Of a DNA stretch of 64,000 bases, positions 1 through 14,645 are shown in pieces. The position numbers and the translations under genes are program-made. Positions within the stretch are counted from its first letter, which is position 1. Each line of letters begins with the position of its first letter. The notes below the pieces were generated by a model. It saw only the letters and a list, made by a program, of their open reading frames with translations, was not told the origin of the DNA and did not search any database. This stretch comes from Chamaecrista fasciculata (taxonomy: Eukaryota; Streptophyta; Magnoliopsida; Fabales; Fabaceae), in NCBI GenBank assembly GCA_003254925.1, contig QANZ01016666.1, positions 46,502 to 110,501 on the forward strand, given 5' to 3'.

Positions 1-457
1 CTTTATTATTTAACATTTGGAACACTAAACTGAGCCATCAAACACTAGTACAAAACCATAGAGATAGGGACAAGATTAATGAGGAGGTCAAAAACTAAAA
101 GAAAAAAAAAATGCATGAGACAGAGAAAGAGAAATTGTGAGGCACTTAAAAATTCAATTACCATGCAAAAGAATGGTCAAAATTTGTTTTACAGTTCACC
201 AGCTATTTATGAGAAAGTAACAAGAGCTATAAAATGATTGTTACATCCACAATTGCAAATTCCCCTCAAACTATTGAGGTTTGAAAAACAGTGACCAGCA
301 ATGCTAATTGAACAAAATAGCGTTACAAACTTACCTAGTCTTTATTTATTAAGGGACAGAGCTTACCAACACCTCAGAGCTAAATAATAAATTAATAATT
401 GAATCATCAAATCTTCAAAAATACACTGCAGAACTGAAGAGCAAGAAAATTTAATCA
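1..457. other. 3' flank of the cytochrome c gene
   Basis: AT-rich sequence downstream of the cytochrome c stop codon, presumably its 3' untranslated region and spacer. I see no other gene. Confidence 0.5.
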
Positions 458-2876
<2,419 letters not shown>

Positions 2877-2976
2877 TGTTGGAGCTCTTGCGGAGAAGAA
2901 GACGCAGAAAGCTTCGGAGAAACGAAGAGAACAAAGGGCGCGAGAGAGAGAGCCAAAAGAAGTGTAACGTGAGGGA

Positions 2977-2983
2977 CTTTATA
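2977..2983 (-). promoter_or_regulatory. TATA box of the cytochrome c gene
   Basis: The minus strand reads TATAAAG about 100 bases upstream of the cytochrome c ATG. Between them lies a CT/GA-rich leader (about 2939-2953). Further upstream are a CACGTG G-box at 3055-3060 and a telo-box-like AACCCTAA at 3029-3036. The positions are read directly; their function is inferred from typical plant promoters. Confidence 0.6.
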
Positions 2984-3370
2984 GGATCAGAATTTCAGAA
3001 ACGCGGATGCCACGGTCTGCTTTTGACGAACCCTAACATTTTTTTCTTTTGGTTCACGTGCTTGACTTAATTTTCGGTATATTCGTGGAAAACAAATTTT
3101 AGGACAAATTAATTATAGCTATACTTTTGAACGAAAATGATGAATTTTAAGTATTTTATATTTATTAATAAATTATTATGTGACATTGTTTTTGCTTAGT
3201 TGAGAGAATATGTTTATAAATAATAAATTAAGTATAGTCATGATTATGAAATTTATAAAAGTAAAAAACATAAAAAAAAATGAGCACTATTGCATTGATA
3301 AATTTAATGGGCATAATGAATAAGTATTTTGCATTTAAACATGAATCATCATACTCAGGCCAAAAAAAAA

Positions 3371-3551
3371 AACATGAATCATCATATCAAGAAGTATTTG
3401 GTATATATAGTGGTTGGCGAGCTGCACTTTAAGTAAAAGGACACAGGTTCGATCTGTAATCCGAATGAGATTAGTCTCTGCTTAAACCGTTATATAGGTA
3501 GGTAAGAGCATATCCATGACATTAACCGAAAAAAAAAACATGAATTATCAT
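3371..3551 (+). mobile_element. Probable tRNA-derived SINE with flanking target repeats
   Basis: A B-box-like GGTTCGATCTG at about 3446 follows an A-box-like TGGTTGGCGAGC at about 3412. The stretch ends in an A-rich tail near 3527-3538. The string ACATGAATCATCAT occurs before it, and a one-mismatch version occurs just after the A tail, as expected for a target-site duplication. The exact 5' end of the SINE is uncertain. Confidence 0.5.
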
Positions 3552-5567
3552 TATGTACATTCTTTTTGTTTAATTATGTTCATACAAAGTTAAAAAGTAT
3601 AGATTTTCATATCAAAGTAAGTTTTGTTTCTGTTAATAAATTCTTTTAACATATATAAATTGATTTAAATGTAAGATATCATATTTAAAGAACGCAATTA
3701 TTTATTGATTATGTTTAGTTTTATTAGTATATATATATACATAAAAAGTTTATTTGGATTCATTTTTGCTTTATACTCATTAAACCTACCAAATTAGGCA
3801 TATGTTTTGGTTTTAAAGCTAACTTTTAAGTTTAGTATCGAGATTTGAAGAAACATAACTTAAGTGAACTATATACTTATAATGTTGACATCTATTAAAT
3901 CAAAATGGTGTTGCATAATTGTTTGTTGTTAATTATAATGACATATATATATAATTGGAGAAGACATCATGTTTAACATAAAATGTCATTTTGCCTAATT
4001 CTTAGTGAACCTTAGAAAACTAAGTAATGTTATTAAGGAATACTTTTTTTTTTTAACGTTAAAATAAATAATCATTTGTAAATGACTTTAATCATTTAAT
4101 GTCAAATCAATATTTTTATTAGTGAAACATATTTATAAATGGATGTGTTAGAATATAAGTTCTATATTAAAAGGATAAAGAATATTTATTTGTAGAAATT
4201 TAATAATATTGACATATAATAATTTAAATATATTTACTTGTACGTATATTAAGTTTAGGTGCGGCTTATTTTTATTGTGGTATATTGATGTTGTATTGTG
4301 ATTTGTGAGTTGTGTTTCAAGTTCCAACCAAAACACATAAGTACGTGAGTGTTGTCCTTTTTTTTTTCCTTTGCTAAGTATTTTGTTCATAAATATATTT
4401 CTTATAATACTTTTTAATTATAAATGTTATTTACATTATTCGTTTTTTGTGATTATTAGTATGAAACATTANGGGGGTGGAGGAGAATAAGGAGGGATTA
4501 GAATTAATCCCCCATAATCCCTCACGTTCATAATTTTAAAATGCCCTAAATTTGGGTATTTTGGGTGATTTATGTAGCTAAATGACTAAAATACCCTTGT
4601 AAAATTGTGAAGGTTGAAACCCTAGTTCCTTCACTACTTCGCTGAAACCTTTCGCTACTTCGACTTCTATGAAACCTCTCGTTACTTCGACTTGTCTGAA
4701 ACGCTCGCTCGTTGCTTTGCAACACTTCTCCTCATTCGCTATTTGACCTTGTATTGTCTTCTCTAATTGTTAAGTTTTATTTCTCCATCAGGTACGTGAT
4801 TGACTTTTAGGTCTTTTTTTCCCCTTGTAATCGATTCTCTTTTTTTTTTTTGTGTTAAGTTGATGTGTTACTCAGTTCATTATGTGTTGTGTGAGTGATT
4901 TTGTTACTTTGTTTGCTCTTTTTTTTCTTGGTTAGAAATGTTGTCATCAATGGTTGATGGTTAAAATTTATCTTTAGAGCTCAAGGAAGCCTAAGATAGA
5001 GGAGTTTCTTGTATTAGCTTCTTCTATGTTCGTACTACCAAGTATTTGATAGAGTAATTTTCATTCCTAGAGTAAGGCCTCACTAACTTGTCTTGGGACC
5101 TATTGAAAACAAAGAGAAATATAACAATTTATGCAGCAAGGTATCTAGGAAAGAGGTGTTGATCTCATATTCTCATGGATATCTCACCTTCTACAATCAC
5201 GGATAAAAGAATCCTTAACATACATTAGAGCTTTAAGTTGGAAAAATCACTGAAATTAATTCCCTTGAAGATTCTAGCCCTCAAATCTAAATGATTAATC
5301 TCAAGCGTCATTGCCAAATTGCCAATTAAACATAAAATGCTAAAAGAGAAGTTCTTTATATGATGTTAGAATTATCAAAATTAGAATATTATATACCCAT
5401 CATAAAAAATCAAAACACTAGTTTTCTTGTCTCCACTTTGGAACAACCATATTTTCCTTAAAATTTGATAGTCTCATCGAAGTAAAAAACAATTTGGATG
5501 TTAGCTCCATAGATCTTATTTGTTAACGAATATAACACAACAATGTAAAAAGGAGAGGATCTTAGGG

Positions 5568-5790
5568 TTTGTTTGGATACTAGGAGGGGGAGGGAGGGGA
5601 AGAAATTGAAGGGGGAGATGAGGGAAGCTCTCCCTTTTGTTTGGAGAAGTAACTCCTCCTCTAAAATATCCCAATTTAGAATATTTGTAATTTGTGAAAG
5701 AAATAGGAGGAAGAGGGATTGAAAGTTAATCCCTTATTCTCTTCCCCTCCAATCTTCAAGTTTCCAAGCAAACTCTCCCCTCCTCTCCAA
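5568..5790. mobile_element. Degenerate Harbinger/Tourist-like miniature element
   Basis: The left end, GGGTTTGTTTGGATAC, follows a TTA. The right side contains a degenerate complement (TTTCCAAGCAAAC at about 5760). Between the ends are G-rich and then C-rich runs that can pair. This matches the common plant Tourist-like layout, but the right terminus and its TAA are not preserved. Confidence 0.35.
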
Positions 5791-6492
5791 TTCCCTTCTT
5801 CTTCAATATCCTCAATCAAAACAAAATCTTATTGTCTAATTATTATATTGGGTTAAAACAACTCCAATTTCCCACCATTTCAAACAATCAAACAATATGA
5901 AATGAAGTAGTGAAAATGCAAAACATTGACACAAGTATCCAAGAAGATGGATCTCATAAAAGATGTTCCTAATCAAGTCCTAACTTAGCCTATCTTATAG
6001 TCTTTTCAAGTCTATCTTAAATTCTCTTTTTTTTTTTTTTTTTAACTAGCATCTTAAATTCTCAATAGCCTTGTAGACATTCTTCCCCTTTTTTTTTTTT
6101 GGTAATGAAACATTCTTCCCATTTGCCTTCCCTCATTGTGTGCATCATTTCTTGGGCTATAATGATGTTTTTGAATTATTGTTGTTTTTGAACCAATGAC
6201 TTATAAAGTGGTTTTTCATGGGCTATATCAAAATGGCCCATTAAGCCATGTACCATGAGTGCCATCCACAATTAGTAATCGTGTAACCCTAAAATCTAAA
6301 CCAGCCTGAAGAATATCTTTTTCCTTTGAATCATTCATTACATAGCGGCCACATCCACATTCGCACCCGTATTGCCATTTCTTCTTCATCCACACTCGTT
6401 TGCTCATTCATTCTCATCATCCCCCACTCCCGCGCGTCGCTTCTAGAAAGAAAGCGAGAGAAAAAGAGAGAAAGTGAGAAAGCCTCATTCCC

Positions 6493-9400
6493 ATGGCGGA
6501 GGAGCAGGCTTTGGCAGCTGAGACTAGCCCTCTTCCCTCTGATCTCAAGCGCAAATTTCAAGATTTGGAGGAGCCTGAACAACCCATCGATCAACAGCAT
6601 CCTGAATCGAATGCAAATTCCAACTCCGACGGCGAAAAGGCCGATGCGAAGGTTTCCGACGAGGGCGAGAAGAAACGTCCTCGCGTCGACGAGGAGCTCG
6701 ACGGACTAGGTACTTTTGTACTCGATTCAATTTGCAGCTCGCACTCCTTACATATGGGAGTTTCTTACAAGAGAACATTTTTTTTTAACTAAAATAAGGT
6801 CATTGTTTGGAGGGGCTGTAAAGCCCTGATATCCACGGCATGAATGAATGATGTTTTCATGGCATTTTATCTTTTTCGAGTTATTGTGTACATCCTTCAA
6901 GGAAAGCCAAGTTTATGGATGTTAAACCCGTCAAGCCTGTTCTTTCTTTGTTTTGTGGAGTTCAGTGTGAATATTCATTCTCTTGTGAGAATCTTTGTCT
7001 TATGATATATTTTTGGTATCAGCAGCTAGTAAAAATGGATACCAAGAGGAGCAGGTTAGTGGACCTAACGAAGAAGAGGAAAAATCCTCTCCTGAGAATG
7101 TTCTTCCGGAGGATGGTCAACCCAAACCTGAAGACCTTCCTGAGGCAGCCACTGATGAACAAAACTCTAGTGAAATTCCTGAGCAAGCTGTTCCGAAAGA
7201 AAATTCGGTAGAGGATTCTGGACGAGAAGAACATGCAGAGGATCTAGCTAAAGAAACTCAACAACCTTCTGTGGAGTCAGCCGGGCAAGATGTTTATTCC
7301 GGAGAAAAGCAATCTGAATCTGGTGATACTGTTGCACATAATGTGGAGGATGCTGACAGTAAGGTGCGGACTATAAAACGAGCTTCTGTCACTCATAGTC
7401 TTAACATGTGTTTGATTGCATATGTAGTAGTTTCTTGATACTACAATATTATTTTTATTCTTATTTATCTTTTTATTGGCTAAAATATTTCTCGTTTCTC
7501 ATTTATCTGGATACTTTCTTCTTGGTTTCAGCAAGATGCTTTGAGTGGGCAAGAGCAACCAGCATCTGCCGGTGACATAATGACCCGGAAAATTGAGGTT
7601 CCCAACAATAAGGTCTGTCTATTTTTCATAACTTCTTTATGTAGTACATAATGGGGATGAAGCGTGTTAGACAACTATTGTCAATATTGGTGGGAAATGA
7701 ACATTTTTCTTGCACCTGGTATTTCTTTTCTGTTATGGTTTGCATATATTTTTGTTGCATGGTTACAGCCATCTTGTGGTTTTGAAGCATGGAAGATTTG
7801 TTGGAGATATATTTCATGGCTACAAACAAAAAGTCACTTTTTATAAACTTTAGATATTTTATTCCTTTCTTACTGTCTGGTGAGCTAGACAAGGATGAGG
7901 GAGAAAAGAAGAAAGATATGAGTGTTGGTAGAATTTGTTGTCCTGCACCTGATGGTACTTCGAAGGCTACATACAAGAAGGAGTATATATAGTGGGACAA
8001 ATTGTGTGTGGCAGCTGGAAGGTGTCTCTTTGAAAAATGTTAAGGTTTCTTTAATATGTACGGGATTTGTTTTTCACATTTATAGGCTCCTTATCTTTTT
8101 GATAAGGGATCATAGTCTGTTCTCCTTTTGTCTTTGGCTCCTTAATAACACACTTCTGCATCAAATTTGTATTCATAGTTTTGCTTCTCTTGCAACTTTT
8201 AACGGTAAATGATATTTCGTTGGTCCAAGCAGACAATATAATCCTTTCATCCGCAGTTAAACCCTTAATCTCTGACTTGCCTTCCGCACTTCTCGAAAGT
8301 GGTTTTCCTGATGGATGTTTTCTGTTCATGTGCAGGTTGGTGTTCTTATAGGCAAGGCTGGGGATACCATAAGATACCTTCAGTATAACTCAGGGGCAAA
8401 GATTCAGATTACGAGGGATGCTGATGCTGATCCTAACTCTACAGCAAGGCCTGTTGAGCTAATAGGAAGTTTGGATAGTATTGAGAAGGCAGAAAAGCTA
8501 ATAAGTGCTGTCATTGCAGAGGTTAGATGCTATATCATAGCTTTGTTTTTAGTCTTGTTTGCCATATCCTCTCTTATGTATCCTTACATTTTATTGTTTC
8601 ATTTGGGGATGATGCAGGCTGATGCTGGGGGGTCTCCGGCACTCGTAGCTCGAGGCCTTTCCTCTGCACAAGCTGCTGTAGGATCTGAACAAATTCAAAT
8701 ACAAGTTCCAAATGAGAAGGTAATGATGGCTATATTCATGTTAACGAAAATGGGAAAAGAATAATGCCCCTCCTTGTGGTTGATATGTGTTGAGTTATGT
8801 TCCAGCCTGAGTCCCATAAATTTCTTTTGTACAGGTTGGATTAATCATAGGAAGAGGTGGGGAAACCATTAAAGGCCTACAGACCAAATCTGGTGCACGT
8901 ATTCAGGTAGTTGATATCGTATACCATGAACTTTTATGTTCTAAATTCGTGTGGTCTTCTATAACCTCGGTTAGGATAGGATTAATAAGATAATATTGAT
9001 CTTTATATGGAATTTTATAAATTGATATCAGCGTTTGATATTGAATTTGTAATGAACTAATGTAAGTAATTCAATGCATTAGGTAAACCTATTTGATTTT
9101 TAGAATTTATTGTGTATAGATGATCTATCTTAAGTGATATTAATAAATTGAACTATCTTTTAAGTTTTAAGGTCATTATAAACTGAAAATTTAACTACCT
9201 AATATGATTTTGTGTATGTTTTATGAAATTTGTCAGTAAATCAATGAAGTTTAATACTGTTCAGACAGTAGATTAATATCATTAACAGGATTTAAATTTG
9301 TGTGCTTGTATTTATAAATGAACAACTGATATAAGAGTTGGGAGTTGGTGTATCAAAAAAAATTTATGGTGTATATGTTAACCTCCAATATTGACATTAT

Positions 9401-12400
9401 ATGGTTTGTTATGTCTTACGCCCCTTTTGGGGCTCTGGTGAATTTTGTCAAGTCTCAATGACATTGTTTCACTTTTGTTTGGATTTGAAACCTTATATTG
9501 TGTTTCTTAGCATTTTGATTTGTAGGTACCTTGTAATTGATTAATTACTGGTTTTGTTTTGACTTTTGACCTATTTCGAAGTTCCTTGAGTTTCCCGGAA
9601 TGTCTGTCATGCATAAATAATTTGTATCTAATATGGATAATGATTAATAACCTTATAAACTAGAGAGACAGGAAAAGGGAGAGAACTGATAATACTATGT
9701 AAGGGAAGATTGTGTTTCTTTCTCCATATTTGTAGTTTGGGGTCTTATGTCTGTTTATGATTACTATTTTTAGGTACAAATTCAACTATAAATGGAAAAA
9801 TATAGTTATGTTGCTTAGATTGAGAACAGATAGGATGGACTCTTTGATTCTTCACATCTTTTATTTATGTATTTTTTTGTGAAGATTTTGTCCTAACATT
9901 TAGGGCTTGAGCATCTTATTGAAGGTTGATGAGTTAATATTTCATGTAATCTGGTTACTTTGCAACATTGTTTTACTGTAACCTACTGATTTTTTGTCTT
10001 CCATCACAAATGTTGTTTGTCTGATTTGGTTGAGCATTCTGATTTTCATAATTCAGTTGATTCCTCAACATCTTGCGGATGGGGATGATTCTAAAGAAAG
10101 GACTGTGCAAGTTACTGGTGATAAGAGGCAAGTTGAGGTTGCACGTGAGATGATAAAGGAAGTCATGAGCCAGGTATCTTTGACTCCATGTTGCTTATGT
10201 TGAAAAGCAAGCAGTTTCAGATTTTTGATAATTGATTTGGTGGATTTGACTGTAGTTCTAGTTCTTGGAATCTTGAATTATTTTACAACATTCTTGATAC
10301 ATATTTTTATGGCCTATTTCCTGTCATAAAATTTTAGAAAATGATGAGTTAATTTTTGTGTACTCTTGTTGAATGTGGCTGATCCTTGTGCGCATAACTT
10401 CTGTAGACTTGGTGTGTTATTCAATTCTATGACCACACCCCAGATCATATTTATGTCATATATGATGTTTTTTCTCTTCTAGGAATGTGAATCTGAGCTT
10501 CATATATCTTGTGTTGAGTACTCTGTAGTAGCGTAATGCATTACTTGTAGGTTTTTGCTTTTCTGAATTAGTACTAAATACTGTTTGTAAGAGATGCTAC
10601 TGGAAATATTATGTGCAAAGATGTCGTGTCGTGCAACTTCTTGAAAGCATGTGACATTGGTTTATAGCTTAATTTGAGGCTACTGATATTGAAATAATTT
10701 TATGCACTATGTATATCTTCATTGAAATCAACTTGCAGGGAGACTTAGGTACTGTATAGTTATCATGCTGTTATAGCGATTTCAATATCAATGGTCCTAC
10801 GGTCCTACGTCTCCTGTGTTTTAATAATTTGGGATATAGGGGACTGATGGGAAATTATATCCATGCTTCATATATTTGGGTTCAGCGCATCTCTGCTAAT
10901 TCCTTTGCCGAAGAAACACAAATTTGAGGTCAGAACATGATTTTGTGCTAGTAACCTTTTCATGTATGTGATGCCTGTATGATCCATTAAGCATTATATC
11001 AATTACTGCCATAGGAGTGAGATAGATCACCTAAAACAGTGCCTCATAAGAGTTTGGAAATTGATCAATGATCCATGCCAAGGTCAATTGAATTCTTCTA
11101 GGAAGATCATATATGCAAACCCAAGATATCCGTTGCAATGATTTATTTATCTTGAAGGTGCCAATTTCGAATTGGTTGGCTTTAAAAATGCAGATTTGGC
11201 TATTGCCTTTTCCCTGGGGTCAGCATTGCTTTCTTGATGTAGCATTAACAACATATTCACTCTCATCCACCGAAGAGAGGTGGCAGGCATTAGAACCTCG
11301 GGTTGCTGAATGTTAATGGTTGGTAAGATTGCTTCAAGACTTGAAAATTAAAAATCATGATTCAGTAAGACTATATTGTATTGGACTTGGTAATCAAGTA
11401 GAGCCCCTCTGTTATTTGCATGAGACCCCTTTGGAAGAAAGTTTCGTGCTTGGTGAAGTCATGCATAATGATTCTTTAAATTGTGCTGGAGCTGTGTTCC
11501 TATGTATCTCTATGAATTCGTGTGCTGAAAAATACAAATATAAACAATCAACGTCATATGGTATGCAATCAGTCCTGGGGAAATTGATATTTTAGTAGCC
11601 ATGTGACTAGGGTTAGTTCTAAGTATTTCATGCTACCTTCTTTCTAGAAATCAAAATTTCTTTAATTAATGATACTGGAGGATGAAAAATCTAGCATATT
11701 TTGATGGCTATTAAGTTTGATCTTTACATTGCTGATAGATCAAACAAACCTTATTGATGATATATATAATGAATCATTTCATTTTAAATGTTTGTTTGCA
11801 ATTTATTATTAAAGCTGATATGGTTTGATGCGATTGTCAATGCTTAATTATATTGATTGCTCAACCGTGCTTTGTGGAACTAATTTCAGAGTGGCAAGTT
11901 CTTTGTGGTTTAAGTCCATGCCTCTAATATTATTCTTCATTCTTTGTAGAAGGCCTATGGCTTCACAATTTATGCCTGACTAGTGGTTATAGGCAATCAT
12001 GACTAATTTGATACTTGTATTGGTCCTGCAGTATATATCAACCTGATAGATTTTATTACCAGTTTCAACTCTTAAAATTTTGATATATAAAAGAATTAGT
12101 ATGTTGTGATGCAACAGTAGTTAAATTGAGGTGTCTTCTAAGATCAGGTAGCTTTGGCTACTTATTCTTGAATTAATTGATAGAAGGCTACCAAGAAATT
12201 GATGGATGACAGGATGAGATTTAGCTCCTATAGACGCATGTTCTCAGTTTTGCTTTGGGCATTTTCAGGCTCCTTCGTTTTTTTCCCTTTGTGCTGAGGT
12301 GAGATCATTTTTCTCTAAGATAAGATCTAACATATGCTCTGGCTCTGTTGAGAGTTTAGTGAATTAGCTTTTGTTGTTTGCTCTAGATGATGTGATGTGA

Positions 12401-14014
12401 TATAATACTACTGGCATTGCACCATTTTGAAGGCCTTCAGTACTTATTTTTTCAGTTCTATTTGCTTTATGGACAGTTTATCGCTACTGTTAAAACAATG
12501 AATTTTATGGATATTAAATGCAATTAGTGTTTACTATTTAGTAATCTGTTGGTTTATATTCACTCTTGAATGCAATATCATCTAAATGTCTTGATTTTGA
12601 GCAGATGTTATGGTTTCCTATTAAAACTGCGACTCCTTTGTTGATTACACACTAATTTTGATATATTTTCAATTTTCTGATATATTCGTTTTCTGCATCG
12701 CTTGTACAGCCTGTCAGGCCATCATCCGGTGGTTATGGCCAGCAGGGTTACCGCCCACCCCGTGGATCTGGTGGCACACCCCAGTGGGGTCAGCGAGGTT
12801 CTCATTATCCCCACCAAACATCATATGATAATCAGCAACGCGGGCAATATCATTCTCATAATCCACAGTATGCACCTCCACCATATGGGAATTATCCTCA
12901 ACATATGGCTCCAAGGGGTAACTTTGGTTCTAGTTGGGAGCAAAGGCCTCACCCTGGCATGCAAGGTCCACCGCCGCACAGTGGCAGTTATGAGTATTAT
13001 GGGGGACAAGGAGGCCATTTATCCGATGCTCCGCCATCTAATCTCCATCCTGGATCGGTGCCCCACCATGGTGCTGGCCCATCTCCTGTACCTTCAATGG
13101 GTCCTCCTCCATCTCAGGTGAACTACAATTATGGACAGCCACAAGGCCCCGATTATGGTCATCAGGCGCCTTATTCTCAATCGGGTTATCCTCAACAAGG
13201 TTATGGTCACGGATATGAAGAATCAAAGTTTGATAATCGTGCTCCAACCCAACATCCCTATGGAGGACATATGAGTTCTCAACCGACTTACCCTCAGGCA
13301 GGCGGTCAGCCTAATTATGCTGCACAGCAGCAATATGGTAAGCCACCGATGTACGGCATGCCCTCACAGGGACAACCTCCACAATCTTATGCTCCTCCAA
13401 GACCAACTCAACCAGGGGATATGCCTTATCAAGGTTCTGCTCCTGCCCAATCATATGGTACAAATATGCAGTCGCAGCAGTCATACCCATATGCATCCGG
13501 GGCGCCATCACAAGCCGGATATCCCACTTATGGGGCTGCTGCTCCAGTTGCCGATAGCTACAGTCACCAACCACCTGCATCTGGCCCAGTTTATGCACAG
13601 CCAGGTGTTCAGCCCGGTTATGGTCAACCTGGTTCTCAGCAAGCACCAACATACGGGCAAGTTGCGCCTACTGCTGGTTATGCCTCGTATCCATCTTCAC
13701 AGCAAGCTTACACTGAGCAACAGCCAGCTTCTACCAATGCAGCTTATGGTTACCAAGGGTCCCAAGATCCTGGTTATGGTGGCGCCCCTGCACCGGCTTA
13801 CAGTGCCGCACCGAATGCACAGCCAGGTTATGTTCAACCTGCACCTACTCAAACTGGGTATGACCAGTCTAACCCACAAGCTGCAGCAGCAGCAGCAGCA
13901 GCTTATGGAGCTGTTCAACCAGGTGCTCCAGCTGCATATGGTGGCAAGACATTGTCGCCGCAGCCTACTTATCCCCAGTATGACTCAACCCAAGCCTATG
14001 TTGCACCTCGATGA
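6493..14014 (+). CDS. KH-domain RNA-binding protein, FUBP-like, with prion-like tail
   Basis: Eight coding exons: 6493-6709, 7023-7363, 7532-7612, 8336-8521, 8618-8719, 8835-8906, 10057-10173 and 12710-14014. All junctions are in phase and give about 806 residues. Residues 1-210 are acidic and disordered. KH1 (about 205-275) has the GKAG loop at about 219-222. KH2 (about 303-372) has GRGG at about 315-318 and is split by a 1.15-kb intron. Residues 373-806 are rich in G, Q, P, Y and A, with many YGQ/YPQQ-type repeats and a polyalanine run. The GXXG loops mark binding to single-stranded RNA or DNA, and the architecture matches plant proteins related to human far-upstream-element binding proteins. 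The last intron is 2.5 kb. Specific targets cannot be read from the sequence. Confidence 0.92.
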
Positions 14015-14551
14015 TCAACTAATCCTTTATAGTAGCTTCGTCCAGTTTGATGGCTTCTCGTAGTGTAACTTGCAACATTTTATTGTAGTGACAAGTTCTA
14101 TGAATTAGGAATGACATGATATTTGATTTTGCTAGATGATTCCCTGTAGTGTATCACTCCTCTCCCTTTCTCTCCCTTTCATTTGTAATTTCAGATTCTA
14201 AAAGCAGTAATTCAGGATGAACGATAATCTAGCAATGTGGAAGTTGATGGGTAACAAAGGGCAAAACTTACAGTGTTTTTTATATATTTGCCCTCCAGTT
14301 CTCCAGTTAAATTTTGCCATGTGTTTTACTTTTCACAAAAACAAACTTCTGTTTAACTCCGTTATGCAGGTGTAACCCAATTTTATCTCTCTTCATTAAA
14401 GACACCTTTTTTTTTTCACTCTTCCTGCGTCAGTCTCTTAACCAAAAGCTCTAGAAGATAAATCCAAAATTGAAGGCTGAAGCACTCTCTTTCTTCCTTC
14501 CTCTTCAAATTATTCTCTCTCTTCTTTTAATATTTTTATATAGTTATTTCA

Positions 14552-14552
<1 letters not shown>

Positions 14553-14604
<52 letters not shown>
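14553..14604. repeat. CT microsatellite ending at an assembly N
   Basis: About 25 uninterrupted CT units end at the ambiguous base 14605. The length is probably not reliable in the assembly. Confidence 0.9.
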
Positions 14605-14608
14605 NATA

Positions 14609-14645
14609 CTAGGGGCTTTGCGTGCCCTAACGGGCACGCAAATAT
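14609..14645 (-). mobile_element. Helitron-like 3' terminus
   Basis: Read on the minus strand, a perfect 11-bp stem (TTTGCGTGCCC with its complement, loop of 4) is followed by a short spacer and CTAG, then a host T. A hairpin close to CTRR, inserted next to T, is the hallmark of Helitron 3' ends. Any element body would extend to higher coordinates. The 5' TC end was not identified. Confidence 0.6.

Larger units (their letters stand above)
3000..6320. other. Intergenic region between cytochrome c and KH-protein genes
   Basis: AT-rich spacer with no convincing gene. It holds the SINE at 3371-3551, a single N at 4472, a leader-like stretch at 4600-4800 with a possible splice donor at about 4791, and a G-rich inverted-repeat segment at 5568-5790. 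Long T runs occur near 6030 and 6095. Confidence 0.5.

Noticed and set aside
4600..4810. Leader exon of a gene with donor near 4791
   Set aside because: Looks leader-like (GAAACCCTAG, CT-rich, CAG then GTACGTG), but no coding exon follows before the next gene.
11113..11595. Open frames in the 2.5-kb KH-gene intron
   Set aside because: Short, unrecognised, and no splice logic; probably chance.
13317..14063. 248-codon frame overlapping the KH-protein tail
   Set aside because: A shifted reading of the Q/P/Y-rich repeats; it lacks support from splicing or a recognisable family.
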